Shown: positions 22,767-33,100 of the stretch, one piece after another
Numbering within the stretch: the stretch's first letter is position 1
Layout of the letters: the number at the start of each line of letters is the position of its first letter
Source of the DNA: Candidatus Omnitrophota bacterium
Lineage (GTDB): Bacteria > Omnitrophota > Gorgyraeia > Zapsychrales > Fredricksoniimonadaceae
DNA: 35,722 nucleotides
NCBI GenBank assembly: GCA_013287965.1
Contig: JABDCU010000018.1
Coordinates: 1-35,722, forward strand
Direction: 5' to 3'
The notes under the pieces: model-generated
The model's input: the letters and a program-made list of their open reading frames with translations, nothing else
Told to the model about the DNA's origin: nothing
Databases searched by the model: none
Translations under genes and position numbers: made by a program

Positions 22767-23746
22767 TGGACTCTATTTGCATCAGCGTTATTATCCCGGC
22801 GTACAATGCCTCTACCACCATCGGCAAGGCGCTTGAAGCGCTATCCAAACAAAATTGTTTCCAACCCTTTGAAGTGATCGTGGTGGACGACGGCTCCGTT
22901 GACAACACGGGCGACATTGTCCGCTCATTCGCATCGGTCAAATATGTCCGTCAGGACAACGCCGGTCCGGCTGCCGCGCGTAATCACGGCGCGAAATTGG
23001 CACAGGGTGAATTTTTGGCTTTTACTGATTCTGACTGCATCCCGCACGAGGATTGGCTTTCACAATTGATGGCAGGCATGAGCCAGCAACAGGTGGGTGT
23101 TGTCGCCGGATCTTACGGGATCGCCAACCCGGAAAGCCGCCTGGCCCGCTGTGTTTATCAAGAGATCCTCTGGCGCCACACGCATCTAATGCCGGATTTC
23201 CCCAACTCTTTTGGCAGCTATAATTTTTGCGTCAGGAAAAATGTCTTTGACGCGGTAGGAGCTTTCAATCCCGCTTACCGCCGCGCCAGTGGAGAGGACA
23301 ATGACCTTAGTTATAAGATCAGAAGATCAGGCTGGCGGATCTATTTTGCGCGCAAAGCCCTTGTGGACCATTATCATCCAACCCAAGTGCTTAAATATTT
23401 GAAAGAACAATTCCGTCACGGCTTCTGGCGGGTAAAAATGTACCGCGACCATCCGGCCATGATGCGCGGGGATGGATATACATTCTGGAAGGACATCATT
23501 GAGATGCCTTTAGGTTTCATTTTTTTAGGGGGGCTGGCCTTAAGTGCATTGCAGGGCATGAGATTGGGCGATGCGGTCTGTTATATTTTATTACCTTTTC
23601 TGGTTTTTGAAATTTTATGCGCGTTTGTCATGACGCGTTGTTTTTTTGGGGGGATTTTCTTCGGATTTGTACTTTTTGCAAGGGCCATCAGCCGCCTTCT
23701 TGGTTTCTCGACGGGAATTTTGGCGTTATTGCCCCCAAAAAAGTGA
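22766..23746 (+). CDS. family 2 glycosyltransferase with C-terminal membrane helices
   Basis: The 326-residue protein has the GT2 N-terminal strand VIIPAYNASTTIGKALEAL, VVDDGSVDNT, a DxD-type motif in FTDSDCIPHEDW, and the acceptor-side motif ASGEDNDLSYKIRRSGWRI. Two to three hydrophobic helices near residues 250-315 would anchor it in the membrane. It is translationally coupled to the DUF2304 gene. It likely adds a sugar to a surface polysaccharide or glycolipid; the substrate cannot be read from the sequence. Confidence 0.9.
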   Translation: MDSICISVIIPAYNASTTIGKALEALSKQNCFQPFEVIVVDDGSVDNTGDIVRSFASVKYVRQDNAGPAAARNHGAKLAQGEFLAFTDSDCIPHEDWLSQLMAGMSQQQVGVVAGSYGIANPESRLARCVYQEILWRHTHLMPDFPNSFGSYNFCVRKNVFDAVGAFNPAYRRASGEDNDLSYKIRRSGWRIYFARKALVDHYHPTQVLKYLKEQFRHGFWRVKMYRDHPAMMRGDGYTFWKDIIEMPLGFIFLGGLALSALQGMRLGDAVCYILLPFLVFEILCAFVMTRCFFGGIFFGFVLFARAISRLLGFSTGILALLPPKK

Positions 23747-23765
23747 AAAATATTTGAATAATTCC

Positions 23766-23793
23766 TTGATACACCTTGCTCCTATGTTAATAT
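23766..23793 (+). promoter_or_regulatory. probable promoter of the secretin operon
   Basis: TTGATA (23766-23771) and TAATAT (23788-23793) are 16 bp apart in an AT-rich gap of 139 bp following the glycosyltransferase. The start would leave a leader of about 85 bases before the ATG at 23886. No terminator is evident between the glycosyltransferase and this site. Confidence 0.55.
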
Positions 23794-23885
23794 GATAAGG
23801 ATAAAAGAAAAAAGTTCTAAGAAGTTGCCGTTATTATATTTAAAAATCTAAATCCTTGACGGAAAACTGACACAGGTTTGTCCTT

Positions 23886-24464
23886 ATGGCCAAAGAATCC
23901 GCAGAAGAAAAGTTGCTGAAGATGATGCAAAAATCCTCACCTTCCGCCGCTGCCAAGCCGCCGGCGTCCCCTAAAAAGAAATTCCAGTTCACCTTCAGTG
24001 TCGGCCTTTTAAACACGCTTTTATTTTTCGGCATCATTGCCTGCATCATCGCCCTGGCCCTTGAGATGCACAATGGTTTTTCATTGCTTGGTCAGCCGGT
24101 TGAATTTACTCTCGGGTCCAAAACAGGTCCTTCATTGTCTGATGTCGCCTTGCCCTCACTCCAAAGCGCTGATTATTATCTGAAGCAGATCAACGAGCGT
24201 AATATTTTTAAACCGTACGTCGCTAAAACGGCTGTAAAAGCGGCAGCACAAGGCCTGGTGCAGCAGATGGCCAAGTATAAACTGGTGGGCATCTCGTGGC
24301 TGGATCTACCGGAAACAGCTTCGATCATGATCGAAGACATACAGAAAAAAACAACTTTCTTTCTTAAGCAAGGTGAACAATTAGAAGGCGTCACTGTCAA
24401 GACCATCTATACGGATAGAGCGGTCTTCAGTCACGAAAATGAGGAGATAACAATCAAGCTATGA
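23886..24464 (+). CDS. GspC-like inner-membrane secretion protein
   Basis: The 192-residue protein has a short cytoplasmic N-terminus rich in Pro, Ala and Lys, then one membrane helix (about 42-60). A periplasmic domain typical of GspC homology regions follows: 'LKQINERNIFKPY', 'LVGISWLDLPETASIMIEDIQKKTTFFLKQGEQLEGVTVKTI', 'DRAVF'. In type II secretion systems this protein links the inner-membrane platform to the secretin. It has no PDZ or coiled-coil extension. Its stop overlaps the secretin start as ATGA, which supports the assignment. Other T2SS genes (GspE, F, G and so on) are not in the window. Confidence 0.82.
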   Translation: MAKESAEEKLLKMMQKSSPSAAAKPPASPKKKFQFTFSVGLLNTLLFFGIIACIIALALEMHNGFSLLGQPVEFTLGSKTGPSLSDVALPSLQSADYYLKQINERNIFKPYVAKTAVKAAAQGLVQQMAKYKLVGISWLDLPETASIMIEDIQKKTTFFLKQGEQLEGVTVKTIYTDRAVFSHENEEITIKL

Positions 24465-26131
24465 GCAAACACATTCCCTTCCCCAAGTTCCTGATTATTT
24501 TTTTGATCGGCCTTACCGGCTCGATCGCGTATTTCACGTTTGCCAAAGCGCAAACGGACGATGAGGGGGCCCAGGCGATCAAGCCCATCATGATGACGGA
24601 GCCAAAGGACTCGTTAGAGGACCGGATGGCCCGCAAGATCACGCTCGATGTGCGCGACATGAACATCGTGGACGTGATCAAATTCCTTGCCCAAAAGGGG
24701 GAATTTAACGTCATCATTTCCCCGTCGGTGGAGGGCCGAAGCACGGTGCTCCTTCACGACGTGGACATCAAGGACGCCCTGGACATTGTGATCATGTCCA
24801 ATAAATTGGCGTACCATATTGATGATGATATCGTCCAGATCATGGGCGCGGGTGAATACGAGTCCATGTACGGCAAACAGTTTAACGATAAGACACAGGT
24901 GAGCATCATCCATCTGCAATATGCCAAGCCCAGTTATGTGCTGGCGGCACTTGACAATATACGCAGCAACCGCGGCAAGATCATCATTGACGAAGACACC
25001 GGTTCCGTGGTTTTAGTGGACACTCCCCAGTCAATCATCGCGATGAAAAAAATGATCGCGCAGATCGAGCAGCCGCTGGACACCATGGTTTTTGACCTGA
25101 AATACGCCAAAGCGGATGTGATCGCTGAAAAATTGCGCACCCGTATCGATGCCAAGGCCGTGGGTACCATTACCGCGGATGAGCGTTCCAATGAGATCCT
25201 GGTACGCGTGTTCCCGGGACGCCGTGATGAAGTGCAAAAGGTCATCAGCAGTTTGGACGTCCCCACCAAAGAAGTTTTGATCGAGGCCCGCGTCCTGCAG
25301 GTCGAATTTAACCCCACCTTTGATGTCGGGATGGACATCACAGCCCCGATAGTCAGCGGCGGAAAGCATCCATTCAGTCTGCAGAGTGTGGCCCTCGGTG
25401 AGAATGCCGGTTTGGACGCCTCGGCCCCGTCCGGTTCCTCAGCAAGTTTAGCGTCGACCTTCGGCAGGATCGGCGTGGGTAATATGAACGGCGGTGCTTT
25501 TACAGCGGCCATACGCGCTTTAAAGCAGGTCAGCGATACCAAGATCCTTTCCACTCCCCAGATCCTGGTGACCAATAATGAAGAGGCCAAGATCCATATC
25601 GGGGACACTGTTCCTTATATTGTGGCCACCACCAATGGTACGGGAGAAAACGCGATCACCTCTGATGACGTGCGTTTCGTTGATGTCGGCATCAAATTAA
25701 GCGTCATCCCGACTATCAATGATGACGGTATGATCACCATGAAGCTGACCCCGGAAATTTCTGAAGTGGTTAAATCAGTCACTTCCGCTGAAGGCAGCAC
25801 CATCCCCGAAGTGGACAAGACCGAAGTGGAAACCTCGGTCATGGTCAAGGACGGACAGACCATTGTCCTGGCCGGCTTGCGCAATCAAAATAAAGTGCAT
25901 ACGAAACATGGTGTCCCCGGACTGATGGACATTCCTTTCATAGGCGGGGCCTTCTCGCGCACTTCCGACGCGATCACCAACCAGGAGATCATTATTTTGA
26001 TCACTCCCCATATTGTTAAAGGCGGCGATGGTTATGAAAAACCGATAGGTACCATCAAAGGGGCCAAAACATATAACGACAGTGTTCAACCGGAAGAGCC
26101 TGCTGCAGCGGCGGGCGCCGGAGCCAAATAA
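24461..26131 (+). CDS. secretin (GspD/PilQ family outer-membrane channel)
   Basis: The 556-residue protein has an N-terminal membrane or signal segment (about 8-28). An N0/STN-like domain follows (LDVRDMNIVDVIKFLAQKGEFNVIISPSVEG). Two N-domains come next, one containing LKYAKADVIAEKLRTRI, and then the C-terminal secretin core: LIEARVLQVEF, ILSTPQILVTNNEEAKIHIGDTVPY, VGIKLSVIPTI, and MVKDGQTIVLAGLRN...GVPGLMDIPFIGGAFS, IILITPHIV. It forms a gated outer-membrane channel. The tail ends in an Ala-rich stretch. It follows the GspC-like gene by direct overlap and precedes a TPR gene, so it probably exports proteins encoded downstream. Confidence 0.94.
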   Translation: MSKHIPFPKFLIIFLIGLTGSIAYFTFAKAQTDDEGAQAIKPIMMTEPKDSLEDRMARKITLDVRDMNIVDVIKFLAQKGEFNVIISPSVEGRSTVLLHDVDIKDALDIVIMSNKLAYHIDDDIVQIMGAGEYESMYGKQFNDKTQVSIIHLQYAKPSYVLAALDNIRSNRGKIIIDEDTGSVVLVDTPQSIIAMKKMIAQIEQPLDTMVFDLKYAKADVIAEKLRTRIDAKAVGTITADERSNEILVRVFPGRRDEVQKVISSLDVPTKEVLIEARVLQVEFNPTFDVGMDITAPIVSGGKHPFSLQSVALGENAGLDASAPSGSSASLASTFGRIGVGNMNGGAFTAAIRALKQVSDTKILSTPQILVTNNEEAKIHIGDTVPYIVATTNGTGENAITSDDVRFVDVGIKLSVIPTINDDGMITMKLTPEISEVVKSVTSAEGSTIPEVDKTEVETSVMVKDGQTIVLAGLRNQNKVHTKHGVPGLMDIPFIGGAFSRTSDAITNQEIIILITPHIVKGGDGYEKPIGTIKGAKTYNDSVQPEEPAAAAGAGAK

Positions 26132-26154
26132 TCCCAAGGACGGAGATCAAACTT

Positions 26155-26952
26155 ATGGGCAAATTATGTAAAGAATTCTTAAGTAGAGTTAAACCCGCGG
26201 CGCTAAAGAGATGGGGTGTTTCCTTAGGCGTGATTTTTATTTTTGCCCTTGGAGGAAACGCTCCCCGCGCGCATGCCCAGGATGCCGCAGATGTGGCGCC
26301 GCCCCAGCAGACCGTGGGCAGTGCTGCTGATGAATCACAGGCTGAACGCGAGGAATTTGTCAAGGAGATCCGCCGGGTGGAAAATCTTAATAAGAAATAT
26401 ACCCAGGAGATCCAGGACATCCGCTCCCTTTTGGCTGACAAAGATGCTGATTACCAAAAACGCATGCAGGACCTGGAAGATAAATTGGCAGCCCAGCAGG
26501 ATGACAGCTCTAAAAAGGAAGTCACCCAGGAGCAGAGCCAGGCCACGACCCAGGAACTGGAAGCCAAGACCAATGAAATGCTCTCTAAAGGCGGGGACAT
26601 GGACCCGCAGGACCAGAATTTCAGGGCAGAGCTGGCCAAGGCCCACTACAACATGGGAAATATTTATTTCCAGCGCGGCGAGTATCAGCGGGCCGTCGTG
26701 GAATATTACCAGGCAGTGGACCTGACGCCCAATGACCCGGACACCCATTACAATCTGGCCTTTGTCAGCGGCGAGTATTTAGGCGACCAGGAAACCGCCC
26801 TTAAGCATTATCAATGGTATCTGTACCTGAAACCTGACGCGGCGGATGTGGACACTGTCAAAGAAAAGATCATACAGGCCAAGTTCTCTTTGCGCAGCAA
26901 AATTGAATCCCCATTGGAACAAAATGACGGTAATTTTAATTTAACCCGTTAG
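26155..26952 (+). CDS. exported coiled-coil/TPR protein
   Basis: The 265-residue protein has a signal peptide-like N-terminus (VSLGVIFIFALGGNAPRAHAQ). A coiled-coil region of about residues 55-145 is rich in Gln, Lys and Glu. Two or three TPR units follow (AHYNMGNIYFQRGEYQRAVVEYYQAVDLTPNDPDTHYNLAFVSGEYLGDQETALKHYQWYLYLKP). Such proteins are scaffolds; next to a secretin, a pilotin or assembly role is plausible but not shown. It lies 23 bp after the secretin gene with the purine-rich stretch AAGGACGGAGA upstream of the ATG. Confidence 0.85.
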   Translation: MGKLCKEFLSRVKPAALKRWGVSLGVIFIFALGGNAPRAHAQDAADVAPPQQTVGSAADESQAEREEFVKEIRRVENLNKKYTQEIQDIRSLLADKDADYQKRMQDLEDKLAAQQDDSSKKEVTQEQSQATTQELEAKTNEMLSKGGDMDPQDQNFRAELAKAHYNMGNIYFQRGEYQRAVVEYYQAVDLTPNDPDTHYNLAFVSGEYLGDQETALKHYQWYLYLKPDAADVDTVKEKIIQAKFSLRSKIESPLEQNDGNFNLTR

Positions 26953-26964
26953 AAGCATTTTTTT

Positions 26965-28539
26965 ATGACCGAAAACTTCGGAAAAATTTTGATGGCTGTA
27001 GTGTTGGGGTGTATTTTCAGCGTGCCATGTTATGCGAATAATCTGTCGATAACGAATGTGGCTTTAGGGACCCGCGACCCCAATTTGCACACGGTCGTGG
27101 TGTCTTTTAATGTCAGCTGGCAGAATTCCTGGCGCAATAAGATCAATTATGATGCTGCCTGGCTGACCGTGCGCTTGAACAACAGCCAGGTGACGCCCAC
27201 TAATGAAATATTGTGCCAGGTCACGGCCACCGGTTTAAATCCAGCCGGTACTTCAGCGGGAAATGGTGCTAATTTGCAAATTTATGTCCCTGGTGACGCG
27301 GCCGGCGCCTTTTTGCAGCCTTCCGGCACTGGTTTTGTCGGTAATATAAATACCCAAAATGTGCAGTTGACCGTTAATTACCAGAACTGCGGCTTTAGCA
27401 ATAATGACCAGATCTACGCGAATGTTTTGGGCCTGGAAATGGTCTTTATTCCCCAAGGTTCTTTTTACGCGGGTGACTATAACACCAGTGTCGCTTCCTT
27501 AAATAGCGGCTCAGCGGATGCTAATCCCTGGAATATTTCCAGTGAAAACCCCATTCCTGTGACTGACGCGACTTCCCATGGCTATCAGTATGTTTCCGCG
27601 GGGAACCCGGGAGAATTTGCCACAGGCGCCTCATTTACCATTCCGGCTGCCTTCCCTAAAGGATATAGCGCCTTTTACGCGATGAAGTATGAAATAAGTG
27701 AAGGTGAATGGGTGCAATTTGCCAATTCTTTGCCGGCTGCCAGCCGCCTTAAGCATGACCTGGCAGACAATAATCATAAAAATTCTAATAGTGTCCAATA
27801 TAGAAATACTATCAGCTGTTCCGGTACTCCTGTGGTGTGTTCCACCTTAAGGCCGGCGCGGGCACTGAGCTATTTAAGCTGGATGGACTTGGCGGCCTTT
27901 TTAGATTGGGATGCTTTGCGCCCCATGACAGAATTAGAATTTGAAAAAATGGCCCGCGGCCCGCTTCTTCCGAATGCTGGTGAATATGTTTGGGGAAACC
28001 AGACTATCACCTCAGCGGGTGTGATCAGCGGCACAACGGAAGACGGTACAGAGACCACCACTACGTCCAATGCTAATGCCAATTATAATAATTCGACTTT
28101 TAGCGGCGGGGATGCATCCCAAGGGGTTGGCTTTAATCTTGGGCCTTTGCGCGGCGGTATTTTTGCCGGCCCTAATGCTACAAGAACGAGTGCCGGTGCT
28201 TCTTATTATGGGGTCATGGACTTAGGGGGAAATTTGAAAGAACGTGTCGTAACTATCGGCAATAACACAGGATTGCTTTTTACCGGAAGCGAAGGCACCG
28301 GGATCCTTAATACAACGGCCGGTTTTGAAGGTAATGCCAATATAACCGGCTGGCCGGGCATGGATGTGCAGCCTTTAAACGGGGTGACCGGGGCCGCAGG
28401 TTCAGGATTTCGCGGCGGTTCCTGGGCAGATGGCGCTGATTATTTAAGGACATCGGACCGTACTGAAGCGGCGTTGAGTTCAACAGCCGCGCTGGATACT
28501 TTTGGAGGCAGGGGTGTTAGGACTTATGACGGCAGTTAA
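26965..28539 (+). CDS. exported FGE-sulfatase-fold protein 1
   Basis: The 524-residue protein has a signal peptide ending near CYANN. A beta-rich domain of about 150 residues follows with the motif NSWRNKINYDAAWLTVRL. Then comes an FGE-sulfatase (SUMF1/EgtB/PvdO-like) domain from EMVFIPQGSFYAGD: FTIPAAFPKGYSAFYAMKYEISEGEWVQFAN, LSYLSWMDLAAFLDWDALRPMTELEFEKMARG, GEYVWGN, YYGVMDLGGNLKERVV, GSGFRGGSW. The formylglycine-generating cysteine pair near the C-terminus is absent: the segment reads YLRTSDRTEAAL. It is therefore unlikely to be a true formylglycine-generating enzyme and more likely a binding or structural C-type-lectin-like protein. A paralogue follows directly. Confidence 0.9.
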   Translation: MTENFGKILMAVVLGCIFSVPCYANNLSITNVALGTRDPNLHTVVVSFNVSWQNSWRNKINYDAAWLTVRLNNSQVTPTNEILCQVTATGLNPAGTSAGNGANLQIYVPGDAAGAFLQPSGTGFVGNINTQNVQLTVNYQNCGFSNNDQIYANVLGLEMVFIPQGSFYAGDYNTSVASLNSGSADANPWNISSENPIPVTDATSHGYQYVSAGNPGEFATGASFTIPAAFPKGYSAFYAMKYEISEGEWVQFANSLPAASRLKHDLADNNHKNSNSVQYRNTISCSGTPVVCSTLRPARALSYLSWMDLAAFLDWDALRPMTELEFEKMARGPLLPNAGEYVWGNQTITSAGVISGTTEDGTETTTTSNANANYNNSTFSGGDASQGVGFNLGPLRGGIFAGPNATRTSAGASYYGVMDLGGNLKERVVTIGNNTGLLFTGSEGTGILNTTAGFEGNANITGWPGMDVQPLNGVTGAAGSGFRGGSWADGADYLRTSDRTEAALSSTAALDTFGGRGVRTYDGS

Positions 28540-30179
28540 AAATATTTTTATGGCGGTTGTTTTTTGCCTTACTGCGTGTTGTGCGGCATGGGCCAGTAAT
28601 TTGCAATTAAGCAATTTGGATGAAGTCAGCGCCAACACGGCGGCTGGCACCATCACCTTTTCTTGTAATTTGACACAGGACAACAGCTGGCGCACGCAAA
28701 CCAACTTCGACGCTGTTTGGGTTTTTATGAAATATTCGACGGACGGCGGGGCAACATGGAAGCACGCTTCGATGGCAGGATCCGGTGTCAATCCGGCCGG
28801 CTTTTCCATCCCCACGCAATTCCAGAGCCAATTTGAGATCTTTGTTCCTTCTGATCAAAAAGGATTTTTTGTGCAAAGGTCAGGCCAGGCCGTGGGAAGT
28901 GTTGCTTTGACAGGTGTCCAATTTGTTTGGAATTATGGTTTGGACGGGGTTTCAGCGGCAATGGCCCAGGCAGCGAATACCTTGCATACCATTTATGGCA
29001 TTGAAATGGTCTATATTCCTCAAGGTGCTTTTTACGCGGGGGATGGGTCTTCGAACAGTTCAACAGAATATGCTTTCACGCAGGGCAGCACGGTCACAAC
29101 CCCATGGTATATTCAAAATGAAAATGCCATCCAGACGACGGGGGGGGGCGAGTGCCACTTATTATTATCAAAATACCGGGGCCAAGGGCGATGAATTCTC
29201 CAGCGGGGCTTCATTTTTGGTACCGGCTTCTTTTCCTAAAGGTTTTGGGGCTTTTTATTTAATGAAATATGAATTGACCGAAGGCCAATGGGTGGCGTTT
29301 TTTAATACGCTTTCCGCGACGGCCAAGCCGTATCGTGATATCACTTCAGGCGGCGCGCGGGTGGGCGGCAAGAATTCCCAGGGTGTTGTTAATCGCAATA
29401 CTATTTCCTGGAATTCCGCGATACCGACCTCTGAGGCGACGACATTAAGGCCTTCGCGTCCGGTCAGCTATGTGTCCTGGCCTGATGTGGCGGCTTATGC
29501 CGAGTGGGCAGGTCTTCGTCCGATCACTGAATTGGAATATGAAAAAGCGGCGCGCGGCACGGACATTCCGGCTACTCCGGGTGAATTTGTTTGGGGCACA
29601 ACAGCGCTCACAGCGCCGAGCCCCGGCGACATTGTTCCCGGCACGGATGAAAATGGCGCGGAAACCTTGAGCGATACGGCGAATATCAATAATAACTCGC
29701 TTCCCTGGACTTCGGGTGACGGCCGCAGCGGCGGGATCGCCGCCGGGCAAGCAGGGCCTTTGCGTGTCGGTATTTTCGCGGCGAGCACCACTAATTCCAC
29801 CAATCCCCGTGTCAGCAGTGGTGCCGGATTTTACGGCAACATGGAACTTTCCGGGAATTTGGCAGAGCCGGTGGTGACCGTGGGCAGGCCTGAGGGACTT
29901 GGTTTTCAGGGTACGGATGGCACAGGGACCTTGACCTCTTTAGGTTTTGCCACCAATACGGATTGGCCGGGCATAGATTCGAACAATGCCAATGGGGTGG
30001 ATGGCACCGTCGGCATCGGCTATCGGGGCGGGGATTTTCAGTCGCCTGGCTCGATCATTTATGCGACGTCCGCGAGGCCCTACGCGGCCAAAGATCCGGA
30101 TTCACAGAGTTGTTTAGAGCGGTATGATCCAAGTTGTGGTGTTTTTCAAGGCGGTCGTTTAGGTAGAAATGCGTCATAG
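28526..30179 (+). CDS. exported FGE-sulfatase-fold protein 2, frameshifted at a poly-G run
   Basis: This paralogue of the previous gene is split into two frames. The first reads from ATG 28526 through a signal peptide, the NSWRTQTNFDAVWVFMKY beta domain and the start of the FGE domain, then ends at 29194 with CHLLLSKYRGQGR. The second frame carries the rest of the FGE domain to 30179 (SFLVPASFPKGFGAFYLMKYELTEGQW ... GYRGG). The switch falls at nine G (29140-29148). Removal of one G restores a protein of about 550 residues aligned with its neighbour throughout. It may be slipped-strand phase variation or a sequencing error. The start overlaps the upstream stop by 14 bp. No canonical active-site cysteines are visible. 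Confidence 0.85.
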
Positions 30180-30188
30180 AAATATTGA

Positions 30189-33100
30189 ATGTCTTATAAA
30201 AACCAGCGTTTAAAAATGAATTCAAGACACTGCCCATGGAAAATTTTTGCCTTTTTGGCATTTTTCATGGGCGGAGCTTTCGTTTCCGTAGGCTTTGCGC
30301 AATACAGCGGCGGGGACCAAACCACCGGTGATGCGCAGTCTTCCATCGGCAGTGATATCTACAGCGGCGGATCGCAGAATAATTCTCCCTATTCCACTTC
30401 AGGATCACAGGGGGCCTTGTCTTATGGAACGCCGGTTAAGCTTGCCTTTATAACCAGCCCGTCCGATACCAATCACTCGATTCCATTTTCACGTCAGCCA
30501 GTCGTGGCTGTTGAAGATGCTTATGGTAATGTCGTTGCTAATGACAATACCGATCAGGTGACAGTAGCTATCTTAAGTAATCCTGGTAATGGTACTTTGT
30601 TGGGTACAACTACGGTTCAAGTTGTCAATGGTCTGGCCCAATTTACCAATTTGGCCATTAATACGTCCGGCCAATTGTATTCTCTTCAAGCCACATCCGG
30701 CACGCTTACTCCCGGAACATCTGCACCTTTTACTATAAACCCTGGTACCGGCCCTAAAGCTGCTGCTATTTGGAGTAATAGTAATAGTGCCTATTACATT
30801 TATGTATGGGTTGAGAATGATAACGCAAGATTAGCTTTTGATGATCCTACTAATAGTGATACATGTTCTGTAAAAATTTATAATCCGGGTGGTACTGTGA
30901 ATACTACCTTAGGCACAGCTTCTTTTACAGCTAATGGCCCCGCTGAAGTCCCTCCTAATACTTGTATATCAACCAGTACATGGACACCAGGAGCTGCTTC
31001 CTCAGGTGCTTTAGCTAATGGTTATACGGCTACGGTAACGGTAACTGGAACGACACCTTGTAATAGTGGTTGTACCGCTACGATTCCTTTCCCATTAACC
31101 GGCAGCGGAACAGTTATTCAAGATTCTCTCGGGAACACCATCAACTGGCAGGATATCGGGGCCATCAAAGCTACTCTTAACTGGCAGGATATTAAGGCCA
31201 TCAAAGCCAGTACCGATAACATCTGTTGGACAGATATTGCAACTCTAAAGACCAATGTCTCTTCAATTATAACAACCCTTGGTAATACTATCGGCAAAAC
31301 AGGTATTAACTGGGATGACTTCAATGTGCAAACTAATGTTGGCATTAATTGGAAAGACATTGCTGCATTGACGGTGAAAGGTGTCAACTGGGCTGATTTT
31401 ACCGTCCTTTCCAATATCGGTGTTAATTGGGGGAATTTTAGCGTTTTAACAAAAAGCGGGATCAATTGGTCGGACCTCCAAAAGATGCATAGTTTGGGCA
31501 TCAACTGGAATGACTTTGCTGTTCTTTCCAAAGCCGGTATCAATTGGGATGATCTGGCCATCATGGGTAAGACAGGCATTAACTGGTATGACATGACGAT
31601 CATAACCACTGCCGGCGTTGTCTGGTCTACAGGGATCAATTGGTATGACCTGGCGGCTTTGAGTAGTGTTGGTGTCAATTGGTCAGATCTGACGGTCTTG
31701 TCGGTCAATAATATCAATTGGTATGATCTTCGTGTGATGAGTGATGTCGGGATCAATTGGTATGATTTTAATGTTTTAACCAGGACAGGCATTAATTGGA
31801 ATGATTTTGGAGTAATGGGGAAGATAGGCATTAACTGGGGTGATTTTGGAGTATTGAGCAAGACAGGGATCAATTGGAATGACTTTGGGGTACTTTCTAA
31901 GGCAGGTGTCAATTGGTATGACATGAACGTGTTGACTCGCACGGGCATTAATTGGAATGATTTCGGGGTGCTTTCTAAGGTAGGAGTGAACTGGTATGAC
32001 ATGAACGTGTTGACCAAATCAGGAATTAACTGGAATGATTTTGGGGTGCTGAGCCGCACAGGCATTAACTGGAGTGATTTTGGGGTATTGAGCAAGACAG
32101 GGATCAATTGGTCTGATTTTGGGGTATTAAGCAAGGCAGGAATAAATTGGAATGATTTGAATGTTTTAAGCCGTACAGGTATCAATTGGTCTGATTTTGG
32201 AGTGCTAAGTAAGATAGGTGTGAATTGGTCGGATATGAACGTGTTGACCCGTTCGGGAATTAATTGGAATGATTTTGGGGTACTTTCTAAAGTAGGAGTG
32301 AATTGGTATGACATGAACGTGTTGACTCGCACAGGCGTTAACTGGAATGATTTTGGGGTATTAACCAAGGCAGGAGTGAATTGGAATGACTTTGGGGTCT
32401 TAAGCAAGACAGGTGTCAACTGGAATGATATTGATGTGGTCAGTCGTATCGGAATTAATTGGAGTGATTTTGGGATATTAAGCAAGGTGGGTGTTAATTG
32501 GTACGACATGAATGTGTTGACCCGCACGGGGCTGAATTGGAATGATTTTCAAGTCATAAGCCATACAGGCATTAACTGGAATGATTTTGGGGTGTTAAGC
32601 AAGGCAGGTATTAATTGGAATGACATGAACGTGTTGACCCGCACAGGACTCAATTGGAATGACCTTCAAGTATTAACAACGACGGGAATTAACTGGAGTG
32701 ATTTGGGCAGTTTCGTGAATACATTATCTGAAGCAGGTATCAACTGGAGCGATCTGGCGGTGATGACCAAGACAGGTATGAATTGGTCGGATCTGTCAGT
32801 ATTGACCAAGACGGGTATCAACTGGAATGATTTTGGAGTGATGGGTCGTGCAGGCATTAATTGGAATGACTTTGGAGTGTTAAGCAAGACAGGCATTAAC
32901 TGGAGCGACGTGTACGTGGTCAGCCGCACAGGCATCAACTGGAATGATTTTGGGGTACTTTCTAAGGTAGGGGTCAATTGGTATGACATGAATGTTTTGA
33001 CCCGCACCGGTGTTAATTGGAATGATTTGGACGTCCTTTCCAGGGTAGGAGTGAATTGGTACGACATGAACGTGTTGACCCGTAACGGGATCAACTGGAA

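Noticed and set aside
26965-30179. Diversity-generating retroelement target genes, because FGE/C-type-lectin-fold proteins are common targets
   Set aside because: No reverse transcriptase, no template repeat and no AAY-codon-rich C-terminal variable region were seen in the window.
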